A stretch of DNA of 64,000 nt, taken from Actinacidiphila guanduensis. GTDB lineage: Bacteria; Actinomycetota; Actinomycetes; Streptomycetales; Streptomycetaceae. Below are positions 40,747-49,623 of this stretch, piece after piece; the first letter of the stretch is position 1; each line of letters begins with the position of its first letter. The notes beneath the pieces were generated by a model. The model worked only from the letters and a program-made list of their open reading frames with translations. It searched no databases and was not told the origin of the DNA. The translations under genes and the position numbers were made by a program. Location: positions 496,001-560,000 of the forward strand of contig NZ_FNIE01000005.1 in assembly GCF_900103985.1 (NCBI RefSeq). The letters are read 5' to 3'.

Positions 40747-41517
40747 TCAGAGCCGGCGGGTGGCCAGTAGCAGGCGGTCGCGGGCGTCGAAGAGGGTGTC
40801 CTTGATCATCTGCTCGTGGCCGGGGGTGAGCCGGGCCACCGGCACCGAGCAGCTGACCGCGTCGCGGGCCGGCGTGCGGTACGGGATCGCGACGCCGAAG
40901 CAGCGCAGCCCCAGCGTGTTCTCCTCGCGGTCCACCGCGTAGCCCTGCTCGCGGATCTGCGCCAGTTCGGCGATGAGCTTCTCGCGGTCGGTGTGGGTGT
41001 GCTCGGTGAGCTGTTCCAGCGTCTCGGGCAGCAGCTTGCGCACCTGCTCGTCGGTGTACGTGGCCAGCAGCGCCTTGCCGAGCGAGGTGGAGTGGGCCGG
41101 CAGCCGGCGGCCGACCCGGGTGAAGGGCCGCAGGTAGTGCTGGGACTGGCGGGTGGCGAGGTAGACCACGTTGGTGCCGTCCAGGCGGGCCATGTGGATG
41201 GTCTCGCTGGTGTCGTCGGCGAGCCGGTCCAGGGTGGGCCGGGCGGCGGCCACCACCTCGTCGCCGTCGATGTAGGAGGTGCCCACCAGCAGGGCGCGCA
41301 CCCCGATGCCGTACCGCGTGCCGGTGGCGTCGGTCTCGATCCAGCCCAGCTCCACCAGGGTGCGCAGCAGCATGTAGAGGCTGGACTTGGGGTAGCCGAC
41401 GGCTTCCTGGACCGCGGCGAGGCTGTGCATGCCGGGCCGGCCGGCGAAGAACTCGAGCAGCTCCACCGTGCGGACCGCGGACTTGACCTGGGAACCGGCT
41501 CCCTCGGCAGCAGCCAT
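40747..41517 (-). CDS. IclR-family transcription regulator
   Basis: 256 residues. N-terminal winged helix-turn-helix (AVRTVELLEFFAGRPGMHSLAAVQEAVGYPKSSLYMLLRTLVELGWIE) and a C-terminal effector domain (AHSTSLGKALLATYTDEQVRKLLP; EREQGYAVDREENTLGLRCFGVAIPYR-like block). It is divergent from the ketoglutarate semialdehyde dehydrogenase gene across a 129-base gap that holds a palindrome, the normal place for an IclR operator. It most likely represses that gene and perhaps kdgD and the uronate dehydrogenase, released by a pathway intermediate. ATG 41517 has AGAGGGG 10 bases upstream. Confidence 0.88.
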   Translation of the reverse strand: MAAAEGAGSQVKSAVRTVELLEFFAGRPGMHSLAAVQEAVGYPKSSLYMLLRTLVELGWIETDATGTRYGIGVRALLVGTSYIDGDEVVAAARPTLDRLADDTSETIHMARLDGTNVVYLATRQSQHYLRPFTRVGRRLPAHSTSLGKALLATYTDEQVRKLLPETLEQLTEHTHTDREKLIAELAQIREQGYAVDREENTLGLRCFGVAIPYRTPARDAVSCSVPVARLTPGHEQMIKDTLFDARDRLLLATRRL

Positions 41518-41589
41518 CGCGTCTGACCCCTCTTGTTCGCCCCGGAGGCGTGGACGTAGGCTCCGAGGATAGATTCACATCTGAAGACT

Positions 41590-41609
41590 CTGTTCAGCAT
41601 ATCGAACAG
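41590..41609. promoter_or_regulatory. IclR operator candidate
   Basis: CTGTTC (41590-41595) and GAACAG (41604-41609) with an 8-base AT-rich centre, in the divergent promoter region of the iclR-type and aldehyde dehydrogenase genes. The TGTTC-N8-GAACA pattern is like known actinobacterial IclR sites. Confidence 0.65.
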
Positions 41610-41646
41610 CGGCGAGCGCAGTACGGCGAATGTGGAGGTTCTTCCG

Positions 41647-43152
41647 GTGGCAGTACCAGTCTGGAGCGTCGACCCCCGAACCGGGAAGCAGCGCGAGCAG
41701 GTCGGCCACGAGGCCACGGCCGCGGACGTCGACGCCGCGGTCCGTGCCGCGGCCGCCGCGCTCCCCGCGCTCGCCGACCGTAGCGCACGGGCCGGGCTGC
41801 TGCGCGGGGCCGCCGCACTCCTGGAGGAGCACGCCGACGAGGTGGTCGCCGCCGCCGACGCCGAGACCGCGCTCGGCACCGGCCGGCTCGGCGGCGAGCT
41901 GGCCCGCACCGCCTTCCAACTGCGCACCTTCGCCGATGTGGTGGACGAGGGCGCGTACCTCGATGTGATCATCGACCACGCCGACCCCGACGCGAAGCCC
42001 ATTCCGCGGCCCGACCTGCGCCGCTACAAGGTGCCGCTCGGGGTCGTCGCCGTCTACGCGGCCAGCAACTTCCCGCTCGCCTTCTCCGTGCCCGGCGGCG
42101 ACACCGCGAGCGCGCTGGCGGCCGGCTGCCCCGTCGTCGTCAAGGCGCACCCGGACCACCCGGCCACCTCCGCGCTCTGCGCGCGCCTGCTCCAGCGGGC
42201 CGCGGTGGAGGCGGGGCTGCCCGCCGGGACCGTCGGGCTCGTCTTCGGCTTCGAGGCCGGCACCGAACTGGTCCGGCACCCGCTGGTGTCCGCCGCGGGC
42301 TTCACCGGCTCCGTGGCCGGCGGCCGCGCGCTCTTCGACGCCGCCGCGGCCCGGCCCCGGCCGATCCCCTTCCACGGCGAACTCGGCAGCCTCAACCCGG
42401 TCGTGGTGACCGAGGCGGCCGCCGCCGAGCGGGCCGAGCAGATCGCCGCCGGCCTGACGGCCTCCTTCACGCTCGGGGTCGGGCAGTTCTGCACCAAGCC
42501 GGGCCTGGTGCTGGTGCCCGCGGGCGGCCCGGGTGACCGGCTGGTGGCCGAACTCGCCCGCGCGGCCGGCGAGGTGGCGCCCGGCGTGCTGCTCGACGGC
42601 CGGATGCGCGAGAACTTCCTCAAGGGCGCCGCCGCCCGGGCCGCGCTGCCCGGTGTCGAGGTGCCGGTCGCCGCGGGCGACGGCGGGGGGCTGACCGTAC
42701 GGCCCGGCGTCGTCGTCGCCGAGGCCGCCGCCTTCGACGAGCCCGGGGCGTACGACCTGCTGCTCGACGAGTGCTTCGGGCCGCTCGTGGTGGTGGTGCG
42801 CTACGACGGCGCCGACGCGCTGGAGTCCGTGCTCGGCCGGCTGCCCGGCAACCTCACCGCCGCCGCGCACATCGGCGCGGACGAGGCCGCCGCGGCGGCG
42901 GGGCTGCTCGCCCGGCTCAGCGCGCTCGCCGGGCGGGTCCTGGTCGACGGCTGGCCGACCGGCGTCGCGGTCACCGCGGCCCAGCAGCACGGCGGCCCCT
43001 ACCCCGCGACGACCTCCACGTCCACATCCGTCGGCGCCACCGCGATCGAACGCTGGCTCCGCCCCGTCGCCTACCAGGACGTCCCCGAAGCGGCCCTCCC
43101 CCCGGAGCTCCAGGAGTCCAACCCTCTCGGCCTCCCCCGCCGCGTCAGCTAG
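41647..43152 (+). CDS. 2,5-dioxovalerate (alpha-ketoglutarate semialdehyde) dehydrogenase
   Basis: 501 residues, aldehyde dehydrogenase superfamily. Catalytic Cys282 is in VGQFCTKPGLVLV and the general base Glu245 in HGELGSLNPVVV, the combination characteristic of ketoglutarate semialdehyde dehydrogenases. VYAASNFPLAFSVPGGDTASALAAGCPVVVKAHP is the cofactor-site region. It turns ketoglutarate semialdehyde, the KdgD product, into 2-ketoglutarate. GTG 41647 is preferred over GTG 41632 because GGAGG lies 8 bases in front of it. Controlled by the divergent IclR protein by position. Confidence 0.9.
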   Translation: MAVPVWSVDPRTGKQREQVGHEATAADVDAAVRAAAAALPALADRSARAGLLRGAAALLEEHADEVVAAADAETALGTGRLGGELARTAFQLRTFADVVDEGAYLDVIIDHADPDAKPIPRPDLRRYKVPLGVVAVYAASNFPLAFSVPGGDTASALAAGCPVVVKAHPDHPATSALCARLLQRAAVEAGLPAGTVGLVFGFEAGTELVRHPLVSAAGFTGSVAGGRALFDAAAARPRPIPFHGELGSLNPVVVTEAAAAERAEQIAAGLTASFTLGVGQFCTKPGLVLVPAGGPGDRLVAELARAAGEVAPGVLLDGRMRENFLKGAAARAALPGVEVPVAAGDGGGLTVRPGVVVAEAAAFDEPGAYDLLLDECFGPLVVVVRYDGADALESVLGRLPGNLTAAAHIGADEAAAAAGLLARLSALAGRVLVDGWPTGVAVTAAQQHGGPYPATTSTSTSVGATAIERWLRPVAYQDVPEAALPPELQESNPLGLPRRVS

Positions 43153-43285
43153 TCACGGGGCGGCTCCCTGCCGCGGGGCCTCTACGGTGCCGAGTGCCGC
43201 CCGCACGTGGCTTGTCGCAACCGGCCACCGGGCGGCAGGCGGCGACGGGACAGGAACCCGAGCGGCGAGGAGCCGCCTCGCGCGC

Positions 43286-43651
43286 CTACGGAGTCTGCAA
43301 GTGCTCCAGCAGGACCGGGACGTGGCTGGTGTCCGGGTTCTTGACGGCTGTCAGGAGGGTGACCGTGTGGTCGCGGGCTTCTTCGCGGAGGTGGGCGGCA
43401 GCTTCTTCGGCGGCCGGCGCTGCCAGCTCCTCACGGTAGCGGGCGGCGAACTCCTCGTAGCGGGAGGCGTCCTTGTGGAGGAAGCGGCGCAACTCGTCGG
43501 AGGGGGTGACCTCCTTGGCCCACTCGTCCACCGCCGCGCGGTCCTTGGCCAGGCCGCGCGGCCAGAGGCGGTCCACCAGGACCCGTACCCCGTCGTCGGG
43601 CGACGCCTGATCGTAGACCCGGCGCACATGGAAACCGTTCGGTGCGGCCAT
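43286..43651 (-). CDS. DUF488 family protein
   Basis: 121 residues. The family signature is complete: VRRVYDQASPDDGVRVLVDRLWPRGLAKDRAAVDEWAKEVTPSDELRRFLHKDASRYEEFAARYREEL, then HTVTLLTAVKNPDTSHVPVLLEHLQ. DUF488 proteins are small, cytoplasmic and of unknown function. ATG 43651 has GGGAGG upstream. It is convergent with the aldehyde dehydrogenase gene; the upstream flank is a repeat-rich gap. Confidence 0.88.
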   Translation of the reverse strand: MAAPNGFHVRRVYDQASPDDGVRVLVDRLWPRGLAKDRAAVDEWAKEVTPSDELRRFLHKDASRYEEFAARYREELAAPAAEEAAAHLREEARDHTVTLLTAVKNPDTSHVPVLLEHLQTP

Positions 43652-43715
43652 GGCAGCCTCCCTCTTTTCGGGGCGGGGGAATGTGCCCTCACGCTCCAGC
43701 GTGCCACCCGCTTTC

Positions 43716-43836
43716 CTACGGGGCGGCTTCTCGCCGTTCGGGTTCGCCGCCGTTGCCGCCCGCCGCGGCGGTTCGGCTACGGGGCGGCTTCTCGCCATCG
43801 GAGTTCGCCGCCGTTGCCGACTGCCGCGCCGTCGTG
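43716..43836. repeat. Two 61-bp tandem repeats
   Basis: Units at 43716-43776 and 43777-43836 both begin CTACGGGGCGGCTTCTCGCC and share TTCGCCGCCGTTGCCG. A related run (GAACCCGAGCGGCGAGGAGCCG, reverse strand sense) occurs at about 43253-43277 on the other side of the DUF488 gene. Non-coding. Confidence 0.8.
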
Positions 43837-43883
43837 GCTGTGGGGGTGCCCCCTCTGGGGGAGCAGTTCCTCCCCCAGCGCCC

Positions 43884-43965
43884 CTTTCGGGTTCCCGTCT
43901 GCCCCACGGGGTCCGATGCCGTCGCAAGGCCGGTGGTCGGTTGCTCGCGCAGTTCCCCGCGCCCC
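43884..43965. repeat. Dispersed intergenic repeat module, first copy
   Basis: Contains CCCCTTTCGGGTTCCCGTCTGCC at its start, GGCCGGTGGTC (43929-43939) and the core CGCGCAGTTCCCCGCGCCCC (43946-43965). The same ordered words occur at 55.65-55.81 kb, and the core is the reverse complement of the repeats at 24.9 and 25.0 kb. No gene lies in the gap 43652-44000. Confidence 0.75.
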
Positions 43966-44000
43966 TGAAAACCTTGCCCTTCGCGCGCAAGGCGAGCCCC

Positions 44001-45566
44001 CTACGGGGCGGGGCGAGGTGGGTGGGAAGAAGCGCGCAGGGCGAAACCCGCGGTCAGGGCGAGGAGCAGCGCGGCGGCGGCGAACCCTTCGTGGAGGCCG
44101 GCGAGGCGGAAGCCGTGGGGGGTGCCGGAGACCAGGGAGCCGAAGACGGCCACGCTCAGGCCCGCCGCCACCTGGCGGCACGCGTTGAGCAGACCCGCCG
44201 CCATCCCCGCCCGCTCCGCGGCGACCGCCCCCATCGCGGCAGCGGTGAGCGCGGGCACCGCGAAGGCCGCCCCGGCTCCGAAGGGGATCATCGCGAGCGC
44301 GACCAGCACCGAGGGCGTGCCCGCGCCCGCGGTGAGCAGGAGCAGCAGGCCGCCCGCGGCCACCGCCTGGCCGACGGCCATGGGCGCCCTGGGCCCGTAG
44401 CGGTCGGCGGCCTTGCCCGAGATGACGTTCACCGAGGAGATCAGCATCGTCATCGGCAGGAACAGCAGACCGGTGGTGAGCGCCGACTCCCCGCGCACCT
44501 GCTGGAAGTACAGGCTCAGCGCGAAGAACGCCCCGAAGAAGGCGAAGCTGACCGCCGCGCCCGCGGCGAGCGACACCGTCAGCGCCCGCTCGCCGAAGAG
44601 GCCCAGCGGTACGACCGGATGCGGGTGGCGGGACTCGATCCGCAGGAAGCCCGCGAACGCCACCGCGGCCACCGCCCCGGCGAGCAGCCCGGCCCGACCG
44701 CCCTCGATCACCGCGTACGTCAGCGCGGCCAGCGCCACCACCGCGGTCGCCTGCCCCGGCAGGTCCAGCGGGGTGCGGCGGCGTGGCGAGCGGCCGGTGC
44801 GGGCGGCGAGCAGCAGGGCCACCGCGCCCACCGGAAGGTTGACGAAGAAGATGCCGCGCCAGCTCCACGCCGAGGTGAGCGCGCCGCCCGCGACCGGCCC
44901 GAGCGCCACCGCCACCGAGCCGCCCGCGGCCCACAGCGAGATGGCCCGGCCCCGCCCGGCCGCGTCGGGGAACGCCTGCCGTACCAGGGCGAGCGAGGAC
45001 GGCAGCACCACCGCGGCCGCCGCCCCCTGCACCACCCGCGCGCCGACCAGCACCGCGAGGCCGGGCGCGAGCCCGCAGGCGGCCGAGGCGGCGGTGAAGA
45101 GCACCACCCCGCCGCAGAAGGCCCGGCCCGCGCCGACCCGGTCCGAAAGCGCCCCGGTGGAGAGCATCAGCGCGGCCAGCGCCAGCGTGTAGCCGTCCAC
45201 CACCCACTGCAGCGCCGTCAGCCCGCCGTGCAGCTCGCCGCCGATCGCGGGCAGCGCCACGCTCACGATCGAGGCGTCCAGGCTCACCACGAAGAAGCCG
45301 AGCAGGGCGGCGACGAGCGCGAGGGCGGGCGAGCCGTGGGGTGCGCCGGCGGCTTCGCCGAGGCGGACGCCCGTACGGTCGGCGGTCTCCGCACCGAGGG
45401 CGCTGCCCGTACGGCCGGCGACACCTGTACGGAAGGGGCTGGCTGTACGGCTGGTGCGGCCCGTGCGGGCATCGCTCCTGCCGCTGCTCCCGGCCGATGG
45501 TTCCGGCGTCAACTCCCGTTCAGGGCAAGGCGGTTGGGGTTCAGGTGTGATGAGGTCCCGTGCCAT
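44001..45566 (-). CDS. DHA2-type MFS drug exporter
   Basis: 521 residues. A ~75-residue charged, Arg/Thr-rich N-terminal tail, then 14 membrane helices in EmrB/QacA style. Motifs: LDASIVSVALPAIGGEL (the LDxTxVNVALP helix 1 motif), GALSDRVGAGRAF (motif A), RVVQGAAAAVVLPSSLALV (motif B), and GPVAGGALTSAWSWRGIFFVNLPVG (antiporter motif C). A proton-driven exporter of small molecules. It is divergent from a GlxA-type regulator, a usual pairing for control. ATG 45566 (MARDLITPEP); the long tail makes the true start uncertain. Confidence 0.85.
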   Translation of the reverse strand: MARDLITPEPQPPCPERELTPEPSAGSSGRSDARTGRTSRTASPFRTGVAGRTGSALGAETADRTGVRLGEAAGAPHGSPALALVAALLGFFVVSLDASIVSVALPAIGGELHGGLTALQWVVDGYTLALAALMLSTGALSDRVGAGRAFCGGVVLFTAASAACGLAPGLAVLVGARVVQGAAAAVVLPSSLALVRQAFPDAAGRGRAISLWAAGGSVAVALGPVAGGALTSAWSWRGIFFVNLPVGAVALLLAARTGRSPRRRTPLDLPGQATAVVALAALTYAVIEGGRAGLLAGAVAAVAFAGFLRIESRHPHPVVPLGLFGERALTVSLAAGAAVSFAFFGAFFALSLYFQQVRGESALTTGLLFLPMTMLISSVNVISGKAADRYGPRAPMAVGQAVAAGGLLLLLTAGAGTPSVLVALAMIPFGAGAAFAVPALTAAAMGAVAAERAGMAAGLLNACRQVAAGLSVAVFGSLVSGTPHGFRLAGLHEGFAAAALLLALTAGFALRASSHPPRPAP

Positions 45567-45636
45567 GGTCCCAGCGTGCCGCCCGCCGACGGCGTACAGT
45601 AGCGGCCAGAATGCCACCCTCCCGGAGGTTTTGGCC

Positions 45637-46734
45637 ATGACGGTCCCCCTCGCTCCCGAGCAGACCCCCGAGCCCGCCCTTGAGGCCGTTTCTGCCCCGA
45701 GCCTTGAGTCGGCCCCCGGTTCGGCCGCCGAGCCCGCCCCCACCGCGCCCGGTCCCGTCCCGGCCCCCTTCGTCTGCTCCCGCCCGCACCGCGTCGCCGT
45801 CGTCGCCGCCCGGCCGGTGTCGATGTTCAACCTCGGGATCTGCGAGATGCTGTTCAGCAAGGTCGAGGTGGACGGCGGCCCCGGGTACGAGGTCCAGCTG
45901 TGCACGGCGGAGCCCGGCACGGTGGCCACCAGCGGCGGCGCCGGCATCGTCATCGGCGGCGGGCTGGACGTCGTCGCGTGGGCGGACACCGTGATCGTGG
46001 CCGGAACGGGCGCCAGGATGGACGTGGACCCGCGGGTGCTGACGGCGCTGCGGGCCGCCGCCCGGGACGGCAAGCGGATCGCCTCCATCTGCACCGGCGC
46101 CTTCGCGCTCGCCGAGGCGGGGCTGCTCGACGGCCGCCGGGCCACCACGTACTGGGCCTACACCGAGGAACTGGCCGGCCGGTACCCGGAGGTGGCGCTG
46201 GAGCCCGACGTGCTCTTCGTCCAGGACGGCCAGGTGCTCACCGCCTCCGGGTACGCAGCCGGCATCGACCTGTGCCTGCACCTGATCCGTACCGACTACG
46301 GGGCCGCCGTCGCGAACACCGTCGCCCGGCTGGCGCTCGTCGCCCCGGTGCGCCACGGCGGGCAGGCGCAGTTCACCGACACCCCGCTGCCCGCCGAGAG
46401 CGGCAGCTCGCTCGCCGGCACCCGGGCCTGGGCGATGACCCGGCTCGACCAGCCGCTCACCCTTGCCGACCTGGCCCGCCACGCGGCCGTCAGCGTCCGT
46501 ACCCTCAGCCGCCGCTTCCACGCCGAGACGGGCCTGAGCCCCTTGCAGTGGCTGCTCCACCAGCGGCTGGAGCGGGCCCGCGAGCTGCTGGAGACCACCA
46601 CCCTGCCGGTCGACCAGGTGGCCCGCGCCAGCGGCCTCGGCACCGCCGACTCGCTGCGCGCGCACCTGACCCGCCGGGTCGGCCTGACCCCCTCCGACTA
46701 CCGCGCGACCTTCACCCGGCTCCCGGTCACGTGA
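45637..46734 (+). CDS. GlxA-type AraC transcription regulator with DJ-1/PfpI-like domain
   Basis: 365 residues. Residues ~50-230 are a class I amidotransferase-like domain (RVAVVAARPVSMFNLGICEMLF; ICTGAFALAEAGLLDGRRATTYWAY; LTASGYAAGIDLCLHLI). Residues ~260-360 are two AraC helix-turn-helix units (LTLADLARHAAVSVRTLSRRFHAETGLSPLQWLLHQRLERARELLE; VDQVARASGLGTADSLRAHLTRRVGLTPSDYRATF). The Cys of SICTGAF is kept but family members are regulators, not enzymes. ATG 45637 has GGAGG 8 bases upstream. It probably regulates the divergent exporter gene across the 70-base gap. Confidence 0.88.
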   Translation: MTVPLAPEQTPEPALEAVSAPSLESAPGSAAEPAPTAPGPVPAPFVCSRPHRVAVVAARPVSMFNLGICEMLFSKVEVDGGPGYEVQLCTAEPGTVATSGGAGIVIGGGLDVVAWADTVIVAGTGARMDVDPRVLTALRAAARDGKRIASICTGAFALAEAGLLDGRRATTYWAYTEELAGRYPEVALEPDVLFVQDGQVLTASGYAAGIDLCLHLIRTDYGAAVANTVARLALVAPVRHGGQAQFTDTPLPAESGSSLAGTRAWAMTRLDQPLTLADLARHAAVSVRTLSRRFHAETGLSPLQWLLHQRLERARELLETTTLPVDQVARASGLGTADSLRAHLTRRVGLTPSDYRATFTRLPVT

Positions 46735-47030
46735 GGCCGCGGCCCGAACGACACGCGGGCCCGCCGCCGGCCGAAAACGCGACCCCGCGCGCCCGCCCGG
46801 CACCGCGGCCGAGGTGACGCGCGCAACTCCTTGGCCCTTGCAGGCAACCGATTCCGCCGCGGCGACGTCTGACGGCGTGAGCGGGGCAAGCCGTCCCGAA
46901 TGCCCGGGATGATGCAGAATCAACCCGGCTTCCGCATACTGTGAAGCCCCGGCCACGCGGATGGCGGAACACGCGGGCCCCGGATCGCCGGGGGTCCGCA
47001 CGGGAAGACCACGAAAGAGGGGGAGGTCGC
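46735..47030. other. 296-base intergenic region
   Basis: No gene. Bases 46838-46935 contain some AT-richer words (CAACCGATTCC, GATGATGCAGAATCAACC) that could be a promoter for the SGNH hydrolase gene. GGGGGAGG at 47019-47026 is that gene's ribosome site. Confidence 0.35.
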
Positions 47031-48383
47031 GTGACACGCACCTCGGGTCGCTCGGCCGCCGCCGCGGTCGTCGCCGCCGTGCTGGCGGTGCTCGTCGTGG
47101 CGGCCGTGCTGGTGGCCGTGCGCAGCGGCGGACCGCGCCAGGCGGCGGCCGCCGCGCGGGCCGGCGGCGCGGGTGGGACGGCGGGCGGCAGCCTGGTGGC
47201 GGCCGGCGGCGACACGCACGTGGACCTCGCGGGCAATCGGGACCGCGGCCCGGCCGCGTCCGGGCGGATCGGGATCTGGTCGGCCGCGCTCACCCGCGGC
47301 GGCCCGACCTTCACCGGCACCACGCTGCGGATGGTGGTGCACACCAGCGCGGGCGGCTCACGGCTGCGCATCCGGCTCTCCGACGTCCTGGGCGGCAGCC
47401 CGCTGCGGGTGGGCGCCGCCGACGTCGCCGAGCAGGAGTACGGCGCCACGGCCTTCCCCGGCACGCACCACACCGTCACCTTCGGCGGCTCCGGCTCCAC
47501 CGTGATCGCCGAGGGCACCGAGCGGGCCAGCGACGTGATCCCGATGCGGGTCGCGGCCGGACGCAACCTGCTGGTCAGCCTCTACCTGCCGGGCATCAAC
47601 GGCCCGGCCGCCTTCCACCGCGAGGCGTACCAGACCTCGTACCTGTCGGCCGACGGGCGGGACCACGCGGGCGACAGCGCCGCCGGCGCCTTCCGGCAGA
47701 CCACCACCTCCTGGTACTACCTGACCGGCCTCGACGTCGTCTCGCCCACCGTCCGCGGCACCGTCGTCGCTTTCGGCGACTCGATCACCGACGGCTACCA
47801 CTCCACGGCGGGCGCGAACCGCCGCTGGCCGGACCAGCTCGCCCGGCGGCTGGCCGCCCAGCCCGGCGGGCAGCGGCTCGGCGTGGTGGACGCGGGCATC
47901 GCGGGCAACCGGCTGCTCAGCAGCGCCCCGCAGATCTACCGGGGCACCCCGGGCGTGCAGCGCTTCGCGCAGGACGCGCTCGACCAGCCCGGCGTCCGGG
48001 ACGTCATTGTGCTCGAAGGCGTCAACGACCTCAGCAACGACGTGGACGGCAGCGGCCGCCCGCTCACCGCGCAGGACCTGATCGCCGGCTACCGAACGGT
48101 CATCGCCGAGTCGCACGCGGCCGGCGTGCGCGTCATCGGCGCCACGATCCTGCCCTACAGCCGGCTCGACCCGGCGATGCAGGCGGTGCGGACCGAGGTC
48201 AACACCTGGATCCGCACCTCGCACGCCTTCGACGCCGTCGCCGACTTCGACCGGGCCGTCCGCGACCCCGCGCACCCCACCGCGATGCTGCCCCGCTACG
48301 ACTCCGGCGACCACCTGCACCCCGACGACGCGGGCATGCTGGCCATGGCCGACACCGTGGACCTGGCCGCGCTCGCCTCCTGA
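47031..48383 (+). CDS. Membrane-anchored or secreted SGNH/GDSL hydrolase
   Basis: 450 residues. An N-terminal hydrophobic segment (AAAAVVAAVLAVLVVAAVLVAV, 9-30) serves as signal or anchor. Residues ~55-230 are a beta-rich carbohydrate-binding-like domain. The SGNH hydrolase follows: block I VAFGDSITDG with the catalytic Ser, block II GIAGNRLL, block III EGVNDLSND, and block V DHLHPDDAG with the Asp/His pair. Members of this architecture are esterases acting on acylated carbohydrates outside the cell. GTG 47031 has GGGGGAGG upstream. A hairpin ends the gene; monocistronic. Confidence 0.88.
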   Translation: MTRTSGRSAAAAVVAAVLAVLVVAAVLVAVRSGGPRQAAAAARAGGAGGTAGGSLVAAGGDTHVDLAGNRDRGPAASGRIGIWSAALTRGGPTFTGTTLRMVVHTSAGGSRLRIRLSDVLGGSPLRVGAADVAEQEYGATAFPGTHHTVTFGGSGSTVIAEGTERASDVIPMRVAAGRNLLVSLYLPGINGPAAFHREAYQTSYLSADGRDHAGDSAAGAFRQTTTSWYYLTGLDVVSPTVRGTVVAFGDSITDGYHSTAGANRRWPDQLARRLAAQPGGQRLGVVDAGIAGNRLLSSAPQIYRGTPGVQRFAQDALDQPGVRDVIVLEGVNDLSNDVDGSGRPLTAQDLIAGYRTVIAESHAAGVRVIGATILPYSRLDPAMQAVRTEVNTWIRTSHAFDAVADFDRAVRDPAHPTAMLPRYDSGDHLHPDDAGMLAMADTVDLAALAS

Positions 48384-48386
48384 CCG

Positions 48387-48423
48387 CCGGGCGGGGGACC
48401 CCCCCTCCAGGTCCTCCGCCCGG
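48387..48423 (+). terminator. Terminator after the SGNH hydrolase gene
   Basis: CCGGGCGGGGGACC (48387-48400) pairs with GGTCCTCCGCCCGG (48410-48423), one mismatch region in the middle, 9-base loop, starting 4 bases after the stop. Confidence 0.75.
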
Positions 48424-48540
48424 CACCTCCCCCCGCACCGGCCCGCAGGTGCCGAAGCCCCCGGGGCCCGCGAAGCCTCCGGCGGCCGGGACGGTCCCGG
48501 GCCCCTCCGCCGCCGCCCGCCCGGTGCGTACAGTGCGGGT

Positions 48541-49623
48541 ATGGCAGAAGTGCTGCACGTCAAGGGGCGGGTCCTGGCCGGACCCGAGGACGTACGCGAC
48601 GAGTTGTGGGTGGTCGGCGGCCGGATCACCTACCGGCGGCCCGCCGCCGAGGCCACCGCGAGCGCGACCGGCTGGGTGCTGCCGGGGCTGGTGGACGCGC
48701 ACTGCCACGTCGGGCTCGACTCCCACGGCGCGGTGGACGAGGCCACCTCGGAGAAGCAGGCGCTCACCGACCGCGACGCCGGCGCGCTGCTGCTGCGCGA
48801 CGCCGGCTCGCCCGCCGACACCCGCTGGATCGACGACCGCCCCGACCTGCCGCGGCTGATCAGGGCCGGCCGGCACCTGGCCCGCCCGCGCCGCTACATC
48901 CGCAACTACGCCCACGAGATCGAGCCGGGCGACCTGACCGCCTACGTCCGCCGGGAGGCCCGCCGCGGTGACGGCTGGGTGAAGCTGGTGGGCGACTGGA
49001 TCGACCGCTCGGTGGGCGACCTCGCGCCCTGCTGGCCGAAGGACGCGCTCGCCGAGGCCATCGCCGCCGCCCACGAGGAGGGCGCCCGGGTCACCGCGCA
49101 CTGCTTCGCCGAGGACTCGCTGGCCGACCTGGTCGAGGCGGGCATCGACTGCGTCGAGCACGCCACCGGGCTCACCGCGGACACCGTGCCGCTCTTCGCC
49201 GCCCGCGGCACCGCGATCGTGCCGACCCTGGTCAACATCGCCACCTTCCCGCAATTGGCGGCCGGCGGCGAGGACCGCTACCCGCGCTGGGCGGCCCACC
49301 TGCGGCAGTTGCACGCGCGCCGCTACCGGACCGTCCGCGACGCCTACGACGCCGGCATCCCCGTCTACGCCGGCACCGACGCGGGCGGCGGCCTCGCGCA
49401 CGGCCTGGTCGCCGCGGAGGTGGCCGAACTCGCCGCCGCCGGGCTGCCCGTGACGGCCGCGCTGTCGGCGGCGACCTGGGGCGCGCGGGCCTGGCTCGGC
49501 CGCCCCGGTCTGGAGGAGGGCGCCTCCGCCGACCTCGTCGTCTACGGCGAGGACCCGCGCGCGGACGTCCGCGTGCTGGCCGCGCCCCGCCGGATCGTGC
49601 TGCGGGGGCGCGTTGTCGGGTGA
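48541..49623 (+). CDS. Amidohydrolase of the imidazolonepropionase-like group
   Basis: 360 residues, metal-dependent amidohydrolase fold. LPGLVDAHCHVGLD is the HxH metal site after the N-terminal beta-sandwich, GDGWVKLVGDW holds the lysine-position strand, VTAHCFAEDSLADLVEAGIDCVEHATGL carries two more metal histidines, and PVYAGTDAGGGLAHG the catalytic Asp. The C-terminus ends in GLEEGASADLVVYGEDPRADVRVLAAPRRIVLRGRVV, the usual return to the beta-sandwich. Substrate not known. Single gene between a terminator and a promoter-like gap. Confidence 0.85.
   Translation: MAEVLHVKGRVLAGPEDVRDELWVVGGRITYRRPAAEATASATGWVLPGLVDAHCHVGLDSHGAVDEATSEKQALTDRDAGALLLRDAGSPADTRWIDDRPDLPRLIRAGRHLARPRRYIRNYAHEIEPGDLTAYVRREARRGDGWVKLVGDWIDRSVGDLAPCWPKDALAEAIAAAHEEGARVTAHCFAEDSLADLVEAGIDCVEHATGLTADTVPLFAARGTAIVPTLVNIATFPQLAAGGEDRYPRWAAHLRQLHARRYRTVRDAYDAGIPVYAGTDAGGGLAHGLVAAEVAELAAAGLPVTAALSAATWGARAWLGRPGLEEGASADLVVYGEDPRADVRVLAAPRRIVLRGRVVG

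Noticed and set aside
45541..47037. 498-residue minus-strand frame opposite the GlxA-type regulator
   Set aside because: Shadow of the AraC/GlxA gene; repetitive Gly/Val/Arg sequence, no motif, while the plus strand has a full helix-turn-helix.
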